Source of the DNA: Rhexocercosporidium sp. MPI-PUGE-AT-0058
Lineage: Eukaryota; Ascomycota; Leotiomycetes; Helotiales
Length of the DNA: 64,000 bases
Direction of reading: 5' to 3'
Assembly (NCBI GenBank): GCA_020746875.1
Contig: JAGTJL010000002.1
Location: forward strand, 744,001-808,000
Shown: piece by piece, positions 54,203 through 64,000 of the stretch
Layout of the letters: every line of letters starts with the position of its first letter
Position numbering within the stretch: position 1 is the first letter of the stretch
Notes under the pieces: model-generated
The model's database searches: none
The model's input: only the letters and a program-made list of their open reading frames with translations
What the model was told of the DNA's origin: nothing
Program-made: the position numbers and the translations under genes

Positions 54203-57200
54203 AAATCGAGTCGGTTCCTCGAAGCAGGGTAGACAACACAGGCCCTAGTGTAGGACCGCCTCGTGATCCGGTCATCCCACACATCTCTTACAAGAGTGGT
54301 CCAGGACTACCAGTCTTGGACTCCTTTACCGATCCTGCGTACTTTACCGGTGCCTTTCCAACCTTGTTCCCGTATGGTGTTGGAGGCCATCTGGGTGACG
54401 TACATGGGGATCGACCTCAAAAGGTGTCGCTTCAAGATTTCGCTAAATACGCTATGTTGCATCACTCCCACCTGTGTGTAAATCTTCTCTGGGCTTTTCA
54501 TATTCAAACTAATGTCCTAGATTTTCTCAACACCATAACTTCATGTTCTATCTTTACGATCTAATCCTTATCCGACAAGCATGTCTCGGAAACCACCTCC
54601 AGGTCAAAAAGGGTTACTGGGCGACCGCTACTGCAGACCTCGCAACCCTAACAGGCGATGAGCTACATACTGCGGCTGCTCAGTTTCAGAGCAAGACCAA
54701 GATCTCGAATCCAGTAATTCATACCTTGATTAACAATATGAGGATAATTTCTTCCTTTAATCCCGAGTCCTATGGAGAGAAGATTAGACTCCGGAATATG
54801 ATTTTCGGAAAGATTGGCCGTTTAGGGATTCCACTTATTTGGTTTACCCTTAATCCTCATGATATAGGGAATATCTTCGTAGTAAAACTGGCCGGAGAAG
54901 ATGTTAAGATAAACGACACAGGGGTTAAGTCACGGTTGCTTAACTTAACCCTGAAGAACCCAAGTCTAGTAGCTCAGTACTTCCACGCTATTATCACGGC
55001 CTTCTTCGACTCCTTCTTCAAGTGTCTTTCTAAAGAACCAGGAATCTTCGGCACTACATCTTCCTACTTTGGAGTAGTAGAGTCGACGACCCGGATGATG
55101 TTACACCTACACGGATTTGCCTGGCTGACTGGGAACTTTGGGGCTGCAGACTTATCCCAGAAGCTAGTTTCCGACAGCCAATTCAAGGATCGTCTTCTCA
55201 CCTATATACAGTCAATAGTTAAGGAAACGGTTGACCTTACCCTCGGTCAGCGATTTGCGGCAACTGAACCCCCTGGCGCAGCTACCTTTAACATCCCAGA
55301 CAATATGACTCCTGAAGAATTTAAGGATGCCCTAGACGCCGACTCTAATGGTGTTGCTGCTAAGGTCCAAATGCATGTCCACTCTCATACATGTACTAAA
55401 TATCAAAGGAAGAACATGAAAGCTCGTCTTGAGACTGGGCTTGCCAGCAACGTCCCGCCAACACTATCTCTTCAGCAGCCAAATTCGCAAAAGACTCTTC
55501 TGCAGATCTGTCGATTCTTGTTTCCAAAACCACTAATTTTAGAGTCTATTGTAACAGCCGAAGGTTTCATACGAATGCAAAGAAACCATCAGTTCGTGAA
55601 CAAGTATAATCCTGTCATCTCTTCTGCAATCAGATGCAACCACGACGTCAATTTTACGCCTTCGTCACCTAAGGTCCTTGCAGCTATCTACTATATGACC
55701 AATTATGTTACAAAGTCTCAAACGGATCGTGGACAACTTGTACTTGCCGCTGCTGTTCTAAAGAAGGCTCAAGAGATCGCTGAGGCTGAAGCAGCTGCCG
55801 ACGTTGGATTACCAGTTCCTAAGCCCTTAGATATGGCCAAGTTTGCGTTAAAGGCGTATCATAGGTTTACAAGGGATACAGAAGTTGGAGCTCCTGCAGT
55901 CGCTCATTTCCTCCTTAACCAACCGTCATTCTATATGCCACAAGAAAGCCGATCTGTTACTATTAACTTCTATTGGGTGAAAGTTGCTTTCCAAACTGCA
56001 CTTGCTGCATTTCTAGACGACTCTGGTCCCAATATCGCCACAACAGAGGCAGAACAGTATATTAAGTTTGACTCGGAAACTCGCCATCCAACTTTATATG
56101 AGAACTATAGAAGGCGGGGTGAAAGGCTAGCAGGTCTTTGTCTCTACGAGTACGCTTCCCAAATCTTCGTACAAACTGTGGCAGCTGCTGCAGGGCGATC
56201 TATGTGCTTTCTATTCGAAGATACACACCCCCAACACAATACTCATGTTCAAGTCTCAGTCAACTCTAAAGAAAGTCTGGCGACGCCTTCTCTCTGTGGG
56301 AGTTTTACGCGATTGCAAGACACCGATAATAGTGTTCTCTCCAGTACGTTTAGGACGCAAGATGAAATTGACGAGACCTTGCTTGGATTATTCTATCCCT
56401 GCAATAGACTTCCTTTAGATTTTCGACAAGACCAACTTCAGCATCTTCGAGCCTCCGAATATAAGAACTCTTATATCTGGAACCTAGTTGTCAAATCTCT
56501 GCCCTCATATTTGGTACATCTATCTCAGAACGTCCTGCTTTTACGACGGAGTAAAGAAGCTGCCGATAAGGATCGGAGAGAGCGAGGCATTGAGTTTAAC
56601 GACTGCCTGGAAAATACAGATTACAACGTTTACAACGATGAGGAAGAAGTTAACATCGATCTCGATTTTACTACACTCCGTCCTACACAACACCATCTGC
56701 TCCAGGCAGCTCTAGATGTCCGTGGTGATGCAAACCATGGCACTAGTAAACTACGGGTCTTGCTCAATCCGTTGAACACTAGCGCGCATTTATGTGATAG
56801 TGCAATCGTTAAGGCATGGGGCAAAGAACTCCAGACGTATTCAGAAGCTGAAGATGCTGCCTGCGACAGAGTGCCCACCCTTTTAACTACTGATCAATCG
56901 GCTTCCCTAGTCCCCTCTCTCGACCTCTTACCTCTTTCAACAACCCCACTGCCTGCTCTACGAGCTATGTTTCACGTTACTCCTACCACAGACTCTGTTG
57001 TCTCTCTGGTCAAGAGTCATTACCAGCTTAATCACAAGCAGACACTTGTAATCAGAGCTTTATTCGACCGGATACTTCATCCGATCGTGATCAATACTAC
57101 CAAGGATCAATTCCTGCTATACCTCGGTGGTGTCGGGGGTGTCGGAAAGACTTACCTAATTAAGGCATTTCTTTTTGGCCTCTCTATTGTCGAAAAGCAG

Positions 57201-58580
57201 GAAGACGTTCTTTTGACAGCTTCAACTGGAGCGGCAGCAGCAAATATTGGCGGTTCAACGTACCACTCAGCTCTTGGTTTATATGGCAAACAACCTCTAC
57301 GCCCAGCGACGAAATTAAGACTTGCTCATAAAAAGATCCTTATTGTCGATGAGATCAGCATGGTTGGCCTTGAAGCCCTTGGTCAACTGAATGACCGCTG
57401 CAATACTATATGGGATCTAGACAGAGAAGGCTCAACTGTCTTTGGCGGCCTTCCTATTGTTATCTTTTTAGGAGACTTTAACCAATTCACTCCTGTAGGT
57501 GGCCATGCGATCTGGAGACAGGATACATCCTATAATCAAGTGCTCCAAGCAGGGAAGTCTATTTGGAACCAATTTAATAAGGTGGTCCTTCTGACAGAAC
57601 AAATGCGTCAAGCAGAAGACCTTCTATTTCAAGGCATGCTAAAGAGAGCACGCTCTGCAACATTGACAGAAGAAGATATAGCTACCTTAAACTCTCAGAC
57701 AGTAGCTGCGAGAGTAGCAAGAGGAGAGGATCCACCAGATCGGGCTATAATCCGGGTCAATCAACTTCGCGAAGACGTAAACCTCACCCAGCTCGAAACC
57801 TTTGCTATAAAGCATGCGCAAAAAATATATCTCTTCCCTGGTCGGCACGATGCACCAAACGTAGCTGTCACCGATCAAGCACTTCTTGTTAGGATGATGT
57901 TCCGAGTAGGAGAAGCAGGCAAACTCAAAGGCCCTGGTTTCCTTGCTTTTACCAAAGGGATGCCAGTTATGCTTTTACAGAATACAAGAACCAGCTCAGG
58001 CCTGGTTAACGGTATGACTGCGACTGCGCAGAGAGCAATTTTAGATACAGACGTTCAACGTATGTACCACTTCCTTTATATTTTACGCATTAACCCTTTT
58101 CAAGCTACCTGGATAGAGCTGGACGACCTATACGTCTTATGCACTTCACCACTTCTATGCCTCCTCGTACGCCCCACCCACGAGCATAACCTCTCATTCT
58201 CTAGCCTACCTAAAACACTTGTTCCCATCCTGCCAATTGAAATGACAGGAGAGATCTCTGAAATGTCAAATCTTCCATTCCATCGGCACCAAGTCCCAGT
58301 AACCCTGGGGTTTGCAATCACAGATTATAAATGTCAAGGCTCTACATTTGTCAACCTTGTTGTCGATTTGAAATTTACTGCCCAGCGTGGTCTTAGTGAA
58401 CACAATAAATGGACCTCGATCAACGTCCAACTAGGGAGGTTAAGGTCACTCTCTGGTGTCTGGTTACGAGAACCAATTACACTTGCTGATGTCCAAGCTT
58501 CACCTCACAAAGACCTCAAAATTGAGATCTTACGCCTAGAGAATATCGAAAGAGAGACTATTCGGTCGTGGACTATTTAA
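54203..58580 (+). CDS. Helitron Rep-helicase (HUH nuclease + Pif1 helicase)
   Basis: Exon 54203-54473 carries the Helitron_like_N start ('YFTGAFPTLFPYGVGGHLGD'). A likely intron, 54474-54520, leads to 'FSQHHNFMFYLYDLILIRQA' and one frame to 58580. The Rep domain has the HUH pair in 'MMLHLHGFAWLTG' (about 55,100) and a Tyr motif 'YYMTNYVTKS' (about 55,690). The Pif1 helicase has Walker A GGVGGVGKT (about 57,127), Walker B 'ILIVDEISMVG' (about 57,340) and 'FAITDYKCQGSTF' (about 58,310). A 45-bp candidate intron at 58060-58104 is in frame either way. The protein would nick and peel off a single strand for rolling-circle transposition. Key motifs look intact, so recent activity is possible. Confidence 0.88.
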
Positions 58581-58768
58581 CATCGCGTATATCAACCTTA
58601 GAGAGTAGAAGTCACATGTATGGGAAAAGCAAGCCTCGAAAAAGCAACCACAGGAAGAGGGGTAATAAGGGCTTCCACCCCTTCGATAATTCCATCCTGC
58701 TTCCTTTCATCCTTTAATCTAAAATCCTTTTCTATTGCTGTATTCTATGAGAGCAAAGTTCCTCCGCG

Positions 58769-59712
58769 ATGCCTATGACTACACGCGACAGGCAAGGAAA
58801 AAGGACTAGAGAGCTCTCTCAGGAAGTTGAAGACCCTGACGCGCAATTAGGAGAGGAGGCTGGGTCCACGGACTTGGTATGTTCTTGGTTGAAACCTTTA
58901 CTACCTCATATTAAGAGGTCTGCTGTCATCCTTATCTACACCATGCTAAAATATCGGCAAAACAGACACTGAGCCCTAGTCCTTCAAACGCGCTCTCCTC
59001 TCAGAGCCCTTCCTCATCCTATAAAGAAGAAAAGAAGCCATCCACCCCTCCCCCTCGATCGGCCCTAAGTCGGGTGCCGAATATCAAATACTTCCAAGAT
59101 CAGGAGATATTTGTGGAAAACCTTGCGGACCTCGGCGCTCGACTTAGTTGGGACCTCATCCCGGGAACGACAATGAAATGGCTGTCATACGACGACCCCG
59201 AAGAAGAATACAATGATGAACGCCCTCATATAAAGTTTGGGATGATTCTTGTCGGACAGCTCGGTGCTTTTCTCAACTTAAAAGTTGCAGAGAACCATTT
59301 TATCCCAGAAAAACCAGAATTTTCTGTACAGTTACTGGTGGAAGAGTCAACGCTAGACGTCCTCAAGGATCTGCTGTCCCGTTGTGGGGAAGGATACGCT
59401 ATCAACAATCCTTTAAGAATTAAGGTCCCTGAGTCAGAGTTGTTGTCTGACTCTTTCAGCAGCGGCGACCCATTTCCAAATGGGTTTGACGGTACTTCTA
59501 CGACTGACACTGATGATGGACCAATCTTAGCAGCTTCGGCTTTTACTGCAGGCGACAAGGTGGCCGTTCAAGTGTGGTTCGGATGTTACAACTTCAATAA
59601 CAGGTCCGGTCCGACCTTTAGATTGCTGAAACTGTGGAAGCTACAGCCAGGTGTATCTGGATACCTAGCCCAAGGCAGGGACCCAATCACTCCACGTAAG
59701 AGAAGGAGATGA
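58769..59712 (+). CDS. Helitron accessory protein, possible OB-fold, two exons
   Basis: The model is join(58769..58876, 58966..59712), 284 residues. The 89-bp intron (GTATGT...AAAACAG) is phase 0. The N-terminal 70 residues are polar and Ser/Pro-rich. The core has alternating strands ('FGMILVGQLGAFLNLKV', 'FSVQLLVEESTLDVLKDLL') and an acidic linker. It ends with 'VAVQVWFGCYNFNNRSGPTF' and L-L-K-L-W-K-L, a pattern like the strand-loop-strand of single-strand-binding OB folds. Helitrons of other lineages carry RPA-like ssDNA-binding genes, so an ssDNA-coating partner of RepHel is a reasonable inference, not a proven homology. Confidence 0.55.
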
Positions 59713-59997
59713 TTCAAATAAACCTCGCTTTGTTCTAGCACATCATAGGCTGCCTAGGAGGCACACTTGCCTGTATTTTTAATCTCTCGTCTGTTAATGA
59801 CAACTCCTTTAGCTAAGCGTAACTACTTCAAACAATATACACACACATCGTGACCATGTGATTTTAGATATTTTCGCCAAATAATCGCTCTATCATCTTC
59901 ATATTTTGGAGGATTTTTTACAGCCACGGGTCCTGTTTAATCACTAGGCCTTTCTTCTGAAAGTACGAAGGCTTCGTGCGAGCCGCAGGCTAGCACT

Positions 59998-60450
59998 CTC
60001 GTGCGGGAGGCGCGGGGTCAGTCCCTTCTAGCCGAGAATCGTTAGTTCCGTTGATCAGAAGTACTGAACCGCGTGGCGGCCTAACAACTGTTTGCGCGCC
60101 ACAGCAGCTACAAAGCTTATGAAGGTCTCGGACAAAAAAAATTAGATCTAAAGCTTAGAAAAGATCTTTCAAGGCGTGTAAGGGATAATAAGAGATCGCT
60201 GGTATAGCTGTAGCAGAGAACTAGATCTAAAACTTAAATGGAGGCTTCTCATAAATCAGGCGAAAGGGCGACGATGCGAATACTAAATTTTCTTCGGATG
60301 GGGTCAAATTGTTAATAAATAGCTGTGTAAACTTACTGATCTTTTATTTTCGTAGACTTATTAGTTGGTGTGGAGATTGAGATGCTTGAAGTCAAAGTAC
60401 CTCTTGTTTTTCTCGGCACGTAGGGTTTCTCGGCACGCAGGGAGGGACGT
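59998..60450 (-). repeat. Right long TIR of the composite
   Basis: Inverted equivalent of the left ends at 7197 and 29448. From the inside outward it has GTGCGGGAGGCGCGGGG, 'CGAGAATCGTTAG', 'GCCACAGCAGCTACAAAGC' and finally GGGAGGGACGT at 60450. It is preceded at 59,965 by a roughly 30-bp block (TTCGTGCGAGCCGCAGG) that also occurs at 33,275. Confidence 0.82.
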
Positions 60451-60452
60451 TA

Positions 60453-60570
60453 ATATGCTAACTTAGTCACACTATTTATCTTAACATAGCCATCTGTTAA
60501 TCTCGAAATTCATTCAATTTGATTGGTCTGTCTCGGCACACAGGGAGTCTCGCTACGCAGGGAGGGACGT
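60453..60570. mobile_element. Right half of the split type 2 MITE
   Basis: Starts ATATGCTAAC directly after the duplicated TA (60451-60452) and matches the right half of 12411-12656 through 'TTGATTGGTCTGTCTCGG' to ...GGGAGGGACGT, followed by TA (60571-60572). With 29315-29447 it makes a complete copy of about 250 bp. Confidence 0.92.
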
Positions 60571-60802
60571 TAGCTTTAGAAGGCAAGCAAAAGTTACACT
60601 GCATTTGGAGATATGAATAAAGTCCTCCGCTTAACAAATCTTGGGTCGAAAGTAACAACTATGATATGCACGAAGCTCTACATTTTTGTTTATCCGCTTA
60701 AGCCAATATCATACGGAAGGTCACATATGTTCTAACCCCCCGAAAACCTCGCAAGATGGGATGTAGCTGCAACTGTGATAGGCGACTTTTCTACTATGGT
60801 GC

Positions 60803-63800
60803 TCATTGACGCTGGCGCTTCTTCGGTGGGCCCTCGTCATTATCCTTCCACTTTGTCTGCACGCCATCTGGCCGACCAAAAGCCCATCCCAATCTTTGCT
60901 CCTGTACCAACCAGTTAACCGAAAATGGAGAGCCGCTTATATTTTGAGATTCAGGCCCCGTTTCCCGAAGATGAAGTGAGAAGAAGTCCTCCTTACTATT
61001 AACATCAAAACACACCCGTTTCCTAAAATTCCCGTCCTTATCAAGGGATGACCGATCTCCAACAGACCCCGGAAGTGTACGACCGCGCAAGAGGAACTTT
61101 GCCGATGACTTTGCGAGTTTTTCTAATAATGCCTCCAACTCTAAAGTTTTGGCTCGATACCGGCAAAGGATGTGACCAGTGCATGAGTATTTACCGTTCT
61201 CTTTTCTCGGAATGCTCTCCAACATGAACACGAAGAGCTCTGCAATAACGCAATGTGCAAGGCGCTTTAATTGTTTTGAGTGAAGCATCGCTTCCTGCGC
61301 GAGACTCTTCATTTCGGGCATCTTGCTTGAGTCGTCTAACCTGGGCTGCCGGTCATGGAATTCTACGTTGAAACGGAAGTACTCGCCTTGCCTTGGCCTC
61401 TTTCCGGCCTTGCGCACATCTTGCTGATTGTTTGCTTCCATTCTGCGGATAGCGTCACCATTGTCTTGACCGTCGATGGCTGACCAAAGTGCACGAGCGA
61501 GACGGAAGAGCCACATATCTCTCCACCAAGAATTCGAACCATGTAACTCGGGCTCATAGTCGGGAGCCTTGCCGGTACCTAGAGAGACTTTCAAAGCAGA
61601 TCTTTTGGCAGAGGGATCATGTGGAAACATTGCCTTTAATTCTTTCAGGGCAAGCTGATACGGGTTGTTGTGCGTAAGTCCCCCATCTTGAAATTTCCCC
61701 AGTCCGGCAATCCTCTTAGGGGTGAAGAACCTCCTCAACGTTAGCAAAATCTGTTCAATACCTAGAATGGGCTCACCTTACCCTGGTGCTGCAGATGTAG
61801 ATCTCGCACTATATCCAGTCAGTCTAGACCTGTCCGAATTTTCGAGCGGCTTACATTTCCCACACGAGAGCATCGCCCAGTAGGACGCCGTACTTCTCAA
61901 ATTTCTTGTCGTCCCGGTCTCCTAGTCCGTTGTAGTTTGTAAAGAGAAATGGCTCTGGTTTCATCGTCGAAGCAACGACCCCGATTCTTGTGCCCATAGC
62001 TGTTGCACTTGAGCAGTCAAGGATGCGCTCATTACTGCCAAAGACCTCTTGTAGGGCAGCATCCAGGTTTTGAGTTGGGTAGATGCCATCGGTAAACAAA
62101 GAGATAATTATCGCTAAGTATGAAACTAGGTGTAGCCCGAACGCTTTCTTAGCCAGCCGCTCATAAAGAGCTATGCAGTCTCCTACCGATAATCCGGTAT
62201 GGCTTAAAGCCAGAGCGATTATGCCCCCTGAAATAGAGTCAGTATGGGGCCACTGTGTACTCGTCAAAGCTAGACTGACCAGCACTTGTGCCAAAAATGA
62301 AGTCGAAATTTCCCTGCACAGGATAGGGTAGGCCAACTAGCTCTTCTAAGGCCTGTAGAACAATTAAGGGAATGATCCCTCTCACGCCGCCACCATCAAT
62401 ACACAAGAGCCGCGCAGTAGCTGTTGGTGGTCTGACCTTGAAAATGGCCCCCGAAGTCTCCAGGCCGCAGAGGAAGCAGTGCGGGACATGAAAGTCCCAG
62501 ATGTCCTTCTTTTCCCCGTGAAGTCGGACACAATTGTCGCATATGATATGTCCACACGGTAAACGGTATTGTGGCCTTGCCCGTAAGCATACCAAACATG
62601 TCGTCTTGGACCGTATAGAGAACCAGTTGGTTTTAGTAGTGCATAGCATTCGCCGATGCCATATAGCGCTGGAAACGTCGAGGAGCTTGATGAATGCCTC
62701 CACTTGTGTCACAAACTCATCCTCTAGTAATCTAATGAAGCCAGATGGGAGAATCATATGGGTTGACCCTTCGTGAGCGAGGACCCCTGTGCGACAGACC
62801 CGATGACATATTCCTTTGTAGAGGGTGCAGAAGACTTCACGGGGGCAAAACACTATACATTCATTAGTAGATGTTGGACTGGAGCTTTTAGCTTACAATG
62901 CATGTCTGGTGGGTAGTTATCGAGCAAAAAGCTGGATGCAATGATAGGGATGGCAAACTGTAACAACGATTGAGGTGTTTTGATCCTGTGGAGGAACTCT
63001 ACTAGATGGTCCTGCAGGTCGCTTGCCACAGGATTCTCGATTCGTGAGTTGGCTATGAAATTAAACGGCTCTACAGATGTTGCTGCCACATGAGTTAAAG
63101 CATTGTGGAAAAATGCCGCAGTGTGGTGAGCCGAAAAGAGCGTCTGTGTGCGGACTTTGGCTTCTCGTACCTGATCAGAGAAGTTCAGCAACTGCTCAAA
63201 CAGCTCTCGGTGGCGAGCTCTATTGGACAGGTCCGTGTTGCGGGCTGCGAGGCTGAGAATCCGGATGTCAGAGAATTGATCTGCGATGTCGATTGTGGTC
63301 TCCTCGCTTAACATCTGCTTGAAGGAAATCGAGGCAGACTCGTCATCGCCATGGAACTCCCCACCTCGTTCGACCACGACCAGGACCTTAGGACGCGTGG
63401 ATTTGGGGAGGTACGAGGGCTGACCTAAGTCTAGCCAGAGGGCCAAACGTTTCACGACTGGTTGCAACTGCCCGAGATCGTCTGCGAAGAAGCAAAAGAC
63501 GTCGGTGAATGGCGAGAGGAGCCTGAAATAGGTCCTATCAGCAGCCTCAGAGAACGTCGGTACAGCCGGAGTTCCCGCAAGTAGTGGTCTGCTTGTTGTC
63601 TCATGGCATTGCTCGATAGCTAGCACTTTTTGCTTGTCGATGCTCGGCAAGTCCCCTTCAGCAAGTAGAACGGGCCTCTTGCTGAAAGTGCTCGGAGCAT
63701 GGATATGCAGATGTATCTCTCCGTTTGCACGTCTGCCACTTATTTTGGTTTGGCTCCAGCTCTGCTTATCGTAATTCTGGCGGCTTGAGTCACGACCATA

Positions 63801-64000
63801 TCGTGGTGGTGGGGAGAATGTCTTGGCTAACTCTTTGACAGCCATCGCCTTGGATCTGTTTCCAATAAAAACAAGCAGACTAGGACTTTGCTCGTCTGGA
63901 TCTGGAAGATCTTCTAGGAGTGTCTGAAGTCTGTCGGTATTCTGAAGGAGGATATCACCATCATTTGCGGCCAAGCCCAGCCACTGCGTATGCTTGCAAT
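60803..64000 (-). CDS. RING-like/patatin phospholipase-domain protein, five exons, 5' partial
   Basis: The model is complement(join(60803..61730, 61782..61808, 61855..62227, 62280..62852, 62897..>64000)). All four introns agree in phase and one exon is only 27 bp. The frame is open to the window edge, so the N-terminus is missing. The first about 370 residues are a soluble domain I cannot name. A RING-like cluster follows ('CLVCLRARPQYRLPCGHIIC', D-N-C, H-C-F-L-C-G), then a patatin domain: the 'LLCIDGGGVRGIIPL' oxyanion loop, the nucleophile elbow in 'FDFIFGTSAGGIIALAL' (joined across an intron), 'ARSTSAAPGFFTPK' and catalytic Asp in 'FQDGGLTHNNP'. It probably hydrolyses acyl esters of phospholipids. 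Fungal patatins also occur as effectors in NLR-type systems, but no NTPase is seen here. Confidence 0.85.

Larger units (their letters stand above)
52300..59760 (+). mobile_element. Helitron (boundaries approximate)
   Basis: The region encodes a Helitron RepHel protein plus an accessory gene on the same strand, with few breaks. I could not fix the 5' TC and 3' CTRR termini by eye; the limits are set by the coding region and by the composite's right TIR from about 59,998. It lies inside the 29448-60450 composite. Confidence 0.75.
29448..60450. mobile_element. 31-kb composite TIR element inserted at TA in a MITE
   Basis: The left end (ACGTCCCTCCCTGCGTGCCG at 29448) and right end (inverted, closing at 60450) are both the NLR-element type, with similarity extending over 250 bp inward. 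The flanking TA at 29446-29447 and 60451-60452 is the duplicated target: removing 29448-60452 restores the intact type 2 MITE sequence CAG-TA-ATATG seen at 12411-12656. The interval holds a HET gene, a decayed NLR, a split Tc1 element, NLR element 2, Fot1 pieces, a CorA-like gene and a Helitron. Some of these arrived by later nested insertion, so the element that first moved was probably smaller. Confidence 0.8.

Noticed and set aside
29448..60450. A Starship-type giant element
   Set aside because: No DUF3435 tyrosine-recombinase captain is visible at either end, and the segment has long TIRs with a TA duplication, which Starships do not use.

Overview
The window looks like nuclear DNA of a filamentous ascomycete (Pezizomycotina). 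Introns are about 45-90 bp with GTRNGT donors and CTAAY-type branch points. The gene set (GH18 chitinase, GH64 glucanase, HET and NACHT/WD40 proteins, Est1-type, patatin, F-box, small secreted and membrane proteins) is typical of that group. Many inactivating changes are Trp-to-stop and ATG-to-ATA, as expected from repeat-induced point mutation (RIP). I cannot name the species from sequence alone.

The left flank and middle (1-7,200 and 12,700-29,300) are mostly ordinary single-copy genes. In order they are: the end of a chitinase, a Cys-rich mini-protein, a JmjC-like four-exon gene, a GH64 glucanase, a MADS-like mini-gene, a secreted Cys-rich protein, several orphan, membrane and coiled-coil genes, two related F-box genes, an Est1-type gene and a four-helix membrane protein. 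The right edge (60,800-64,000) carries a multi-exon RING/patatin gene that runs out of the window.

The accessory part (7,197-12,656 and 29,315-60,570) is dominated by one family of terminal-inverted-repeat (TIR) elements. Each end starts TA/ACGTCC and carries two copies of a roughly 13-bp motif. The same end type bounds three kinds of object: about 240-bp MITEs (12,139-12,375; 12,411-12,656); 4.5-4.9-kb elements with about 430-450-bp TIRs whose only recognisable cargo is a fungal NLR gene with HET, NACHT and WD40 parts (7,197-12,123; 34,983-39,507; a third copy ending at 44,822); and a 31-kb composite (29,448-60,450). The composite sits exactly at a TA inside a MITE copy, whose two halves lie at 29,315-29,447 and 60,453-60,570. 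It contains an intact HET gene, a decayed NLR copy, a Tc1/mariner element split by another NLR element, a HET fragment fused to a Fot1/pogo fragment, an intact eight-exon CorA-like membrane gene and a large, mostly open Helitron with an accessory gene. No transposase that would obviously recognise these TIRs is encoded in the window.

The most notable interpretation is that immune-receptor-like NLR genes are carried as cargo of a TA-inserting TIR element family. That family accepts at least two NACHT subtypes, shares ends with MITEs and is hit by RIP. The direct evidence is the matched long TIRs, the TA junctions and the reconstructable insertion order. Mobility of the NLR cargo is an inference.
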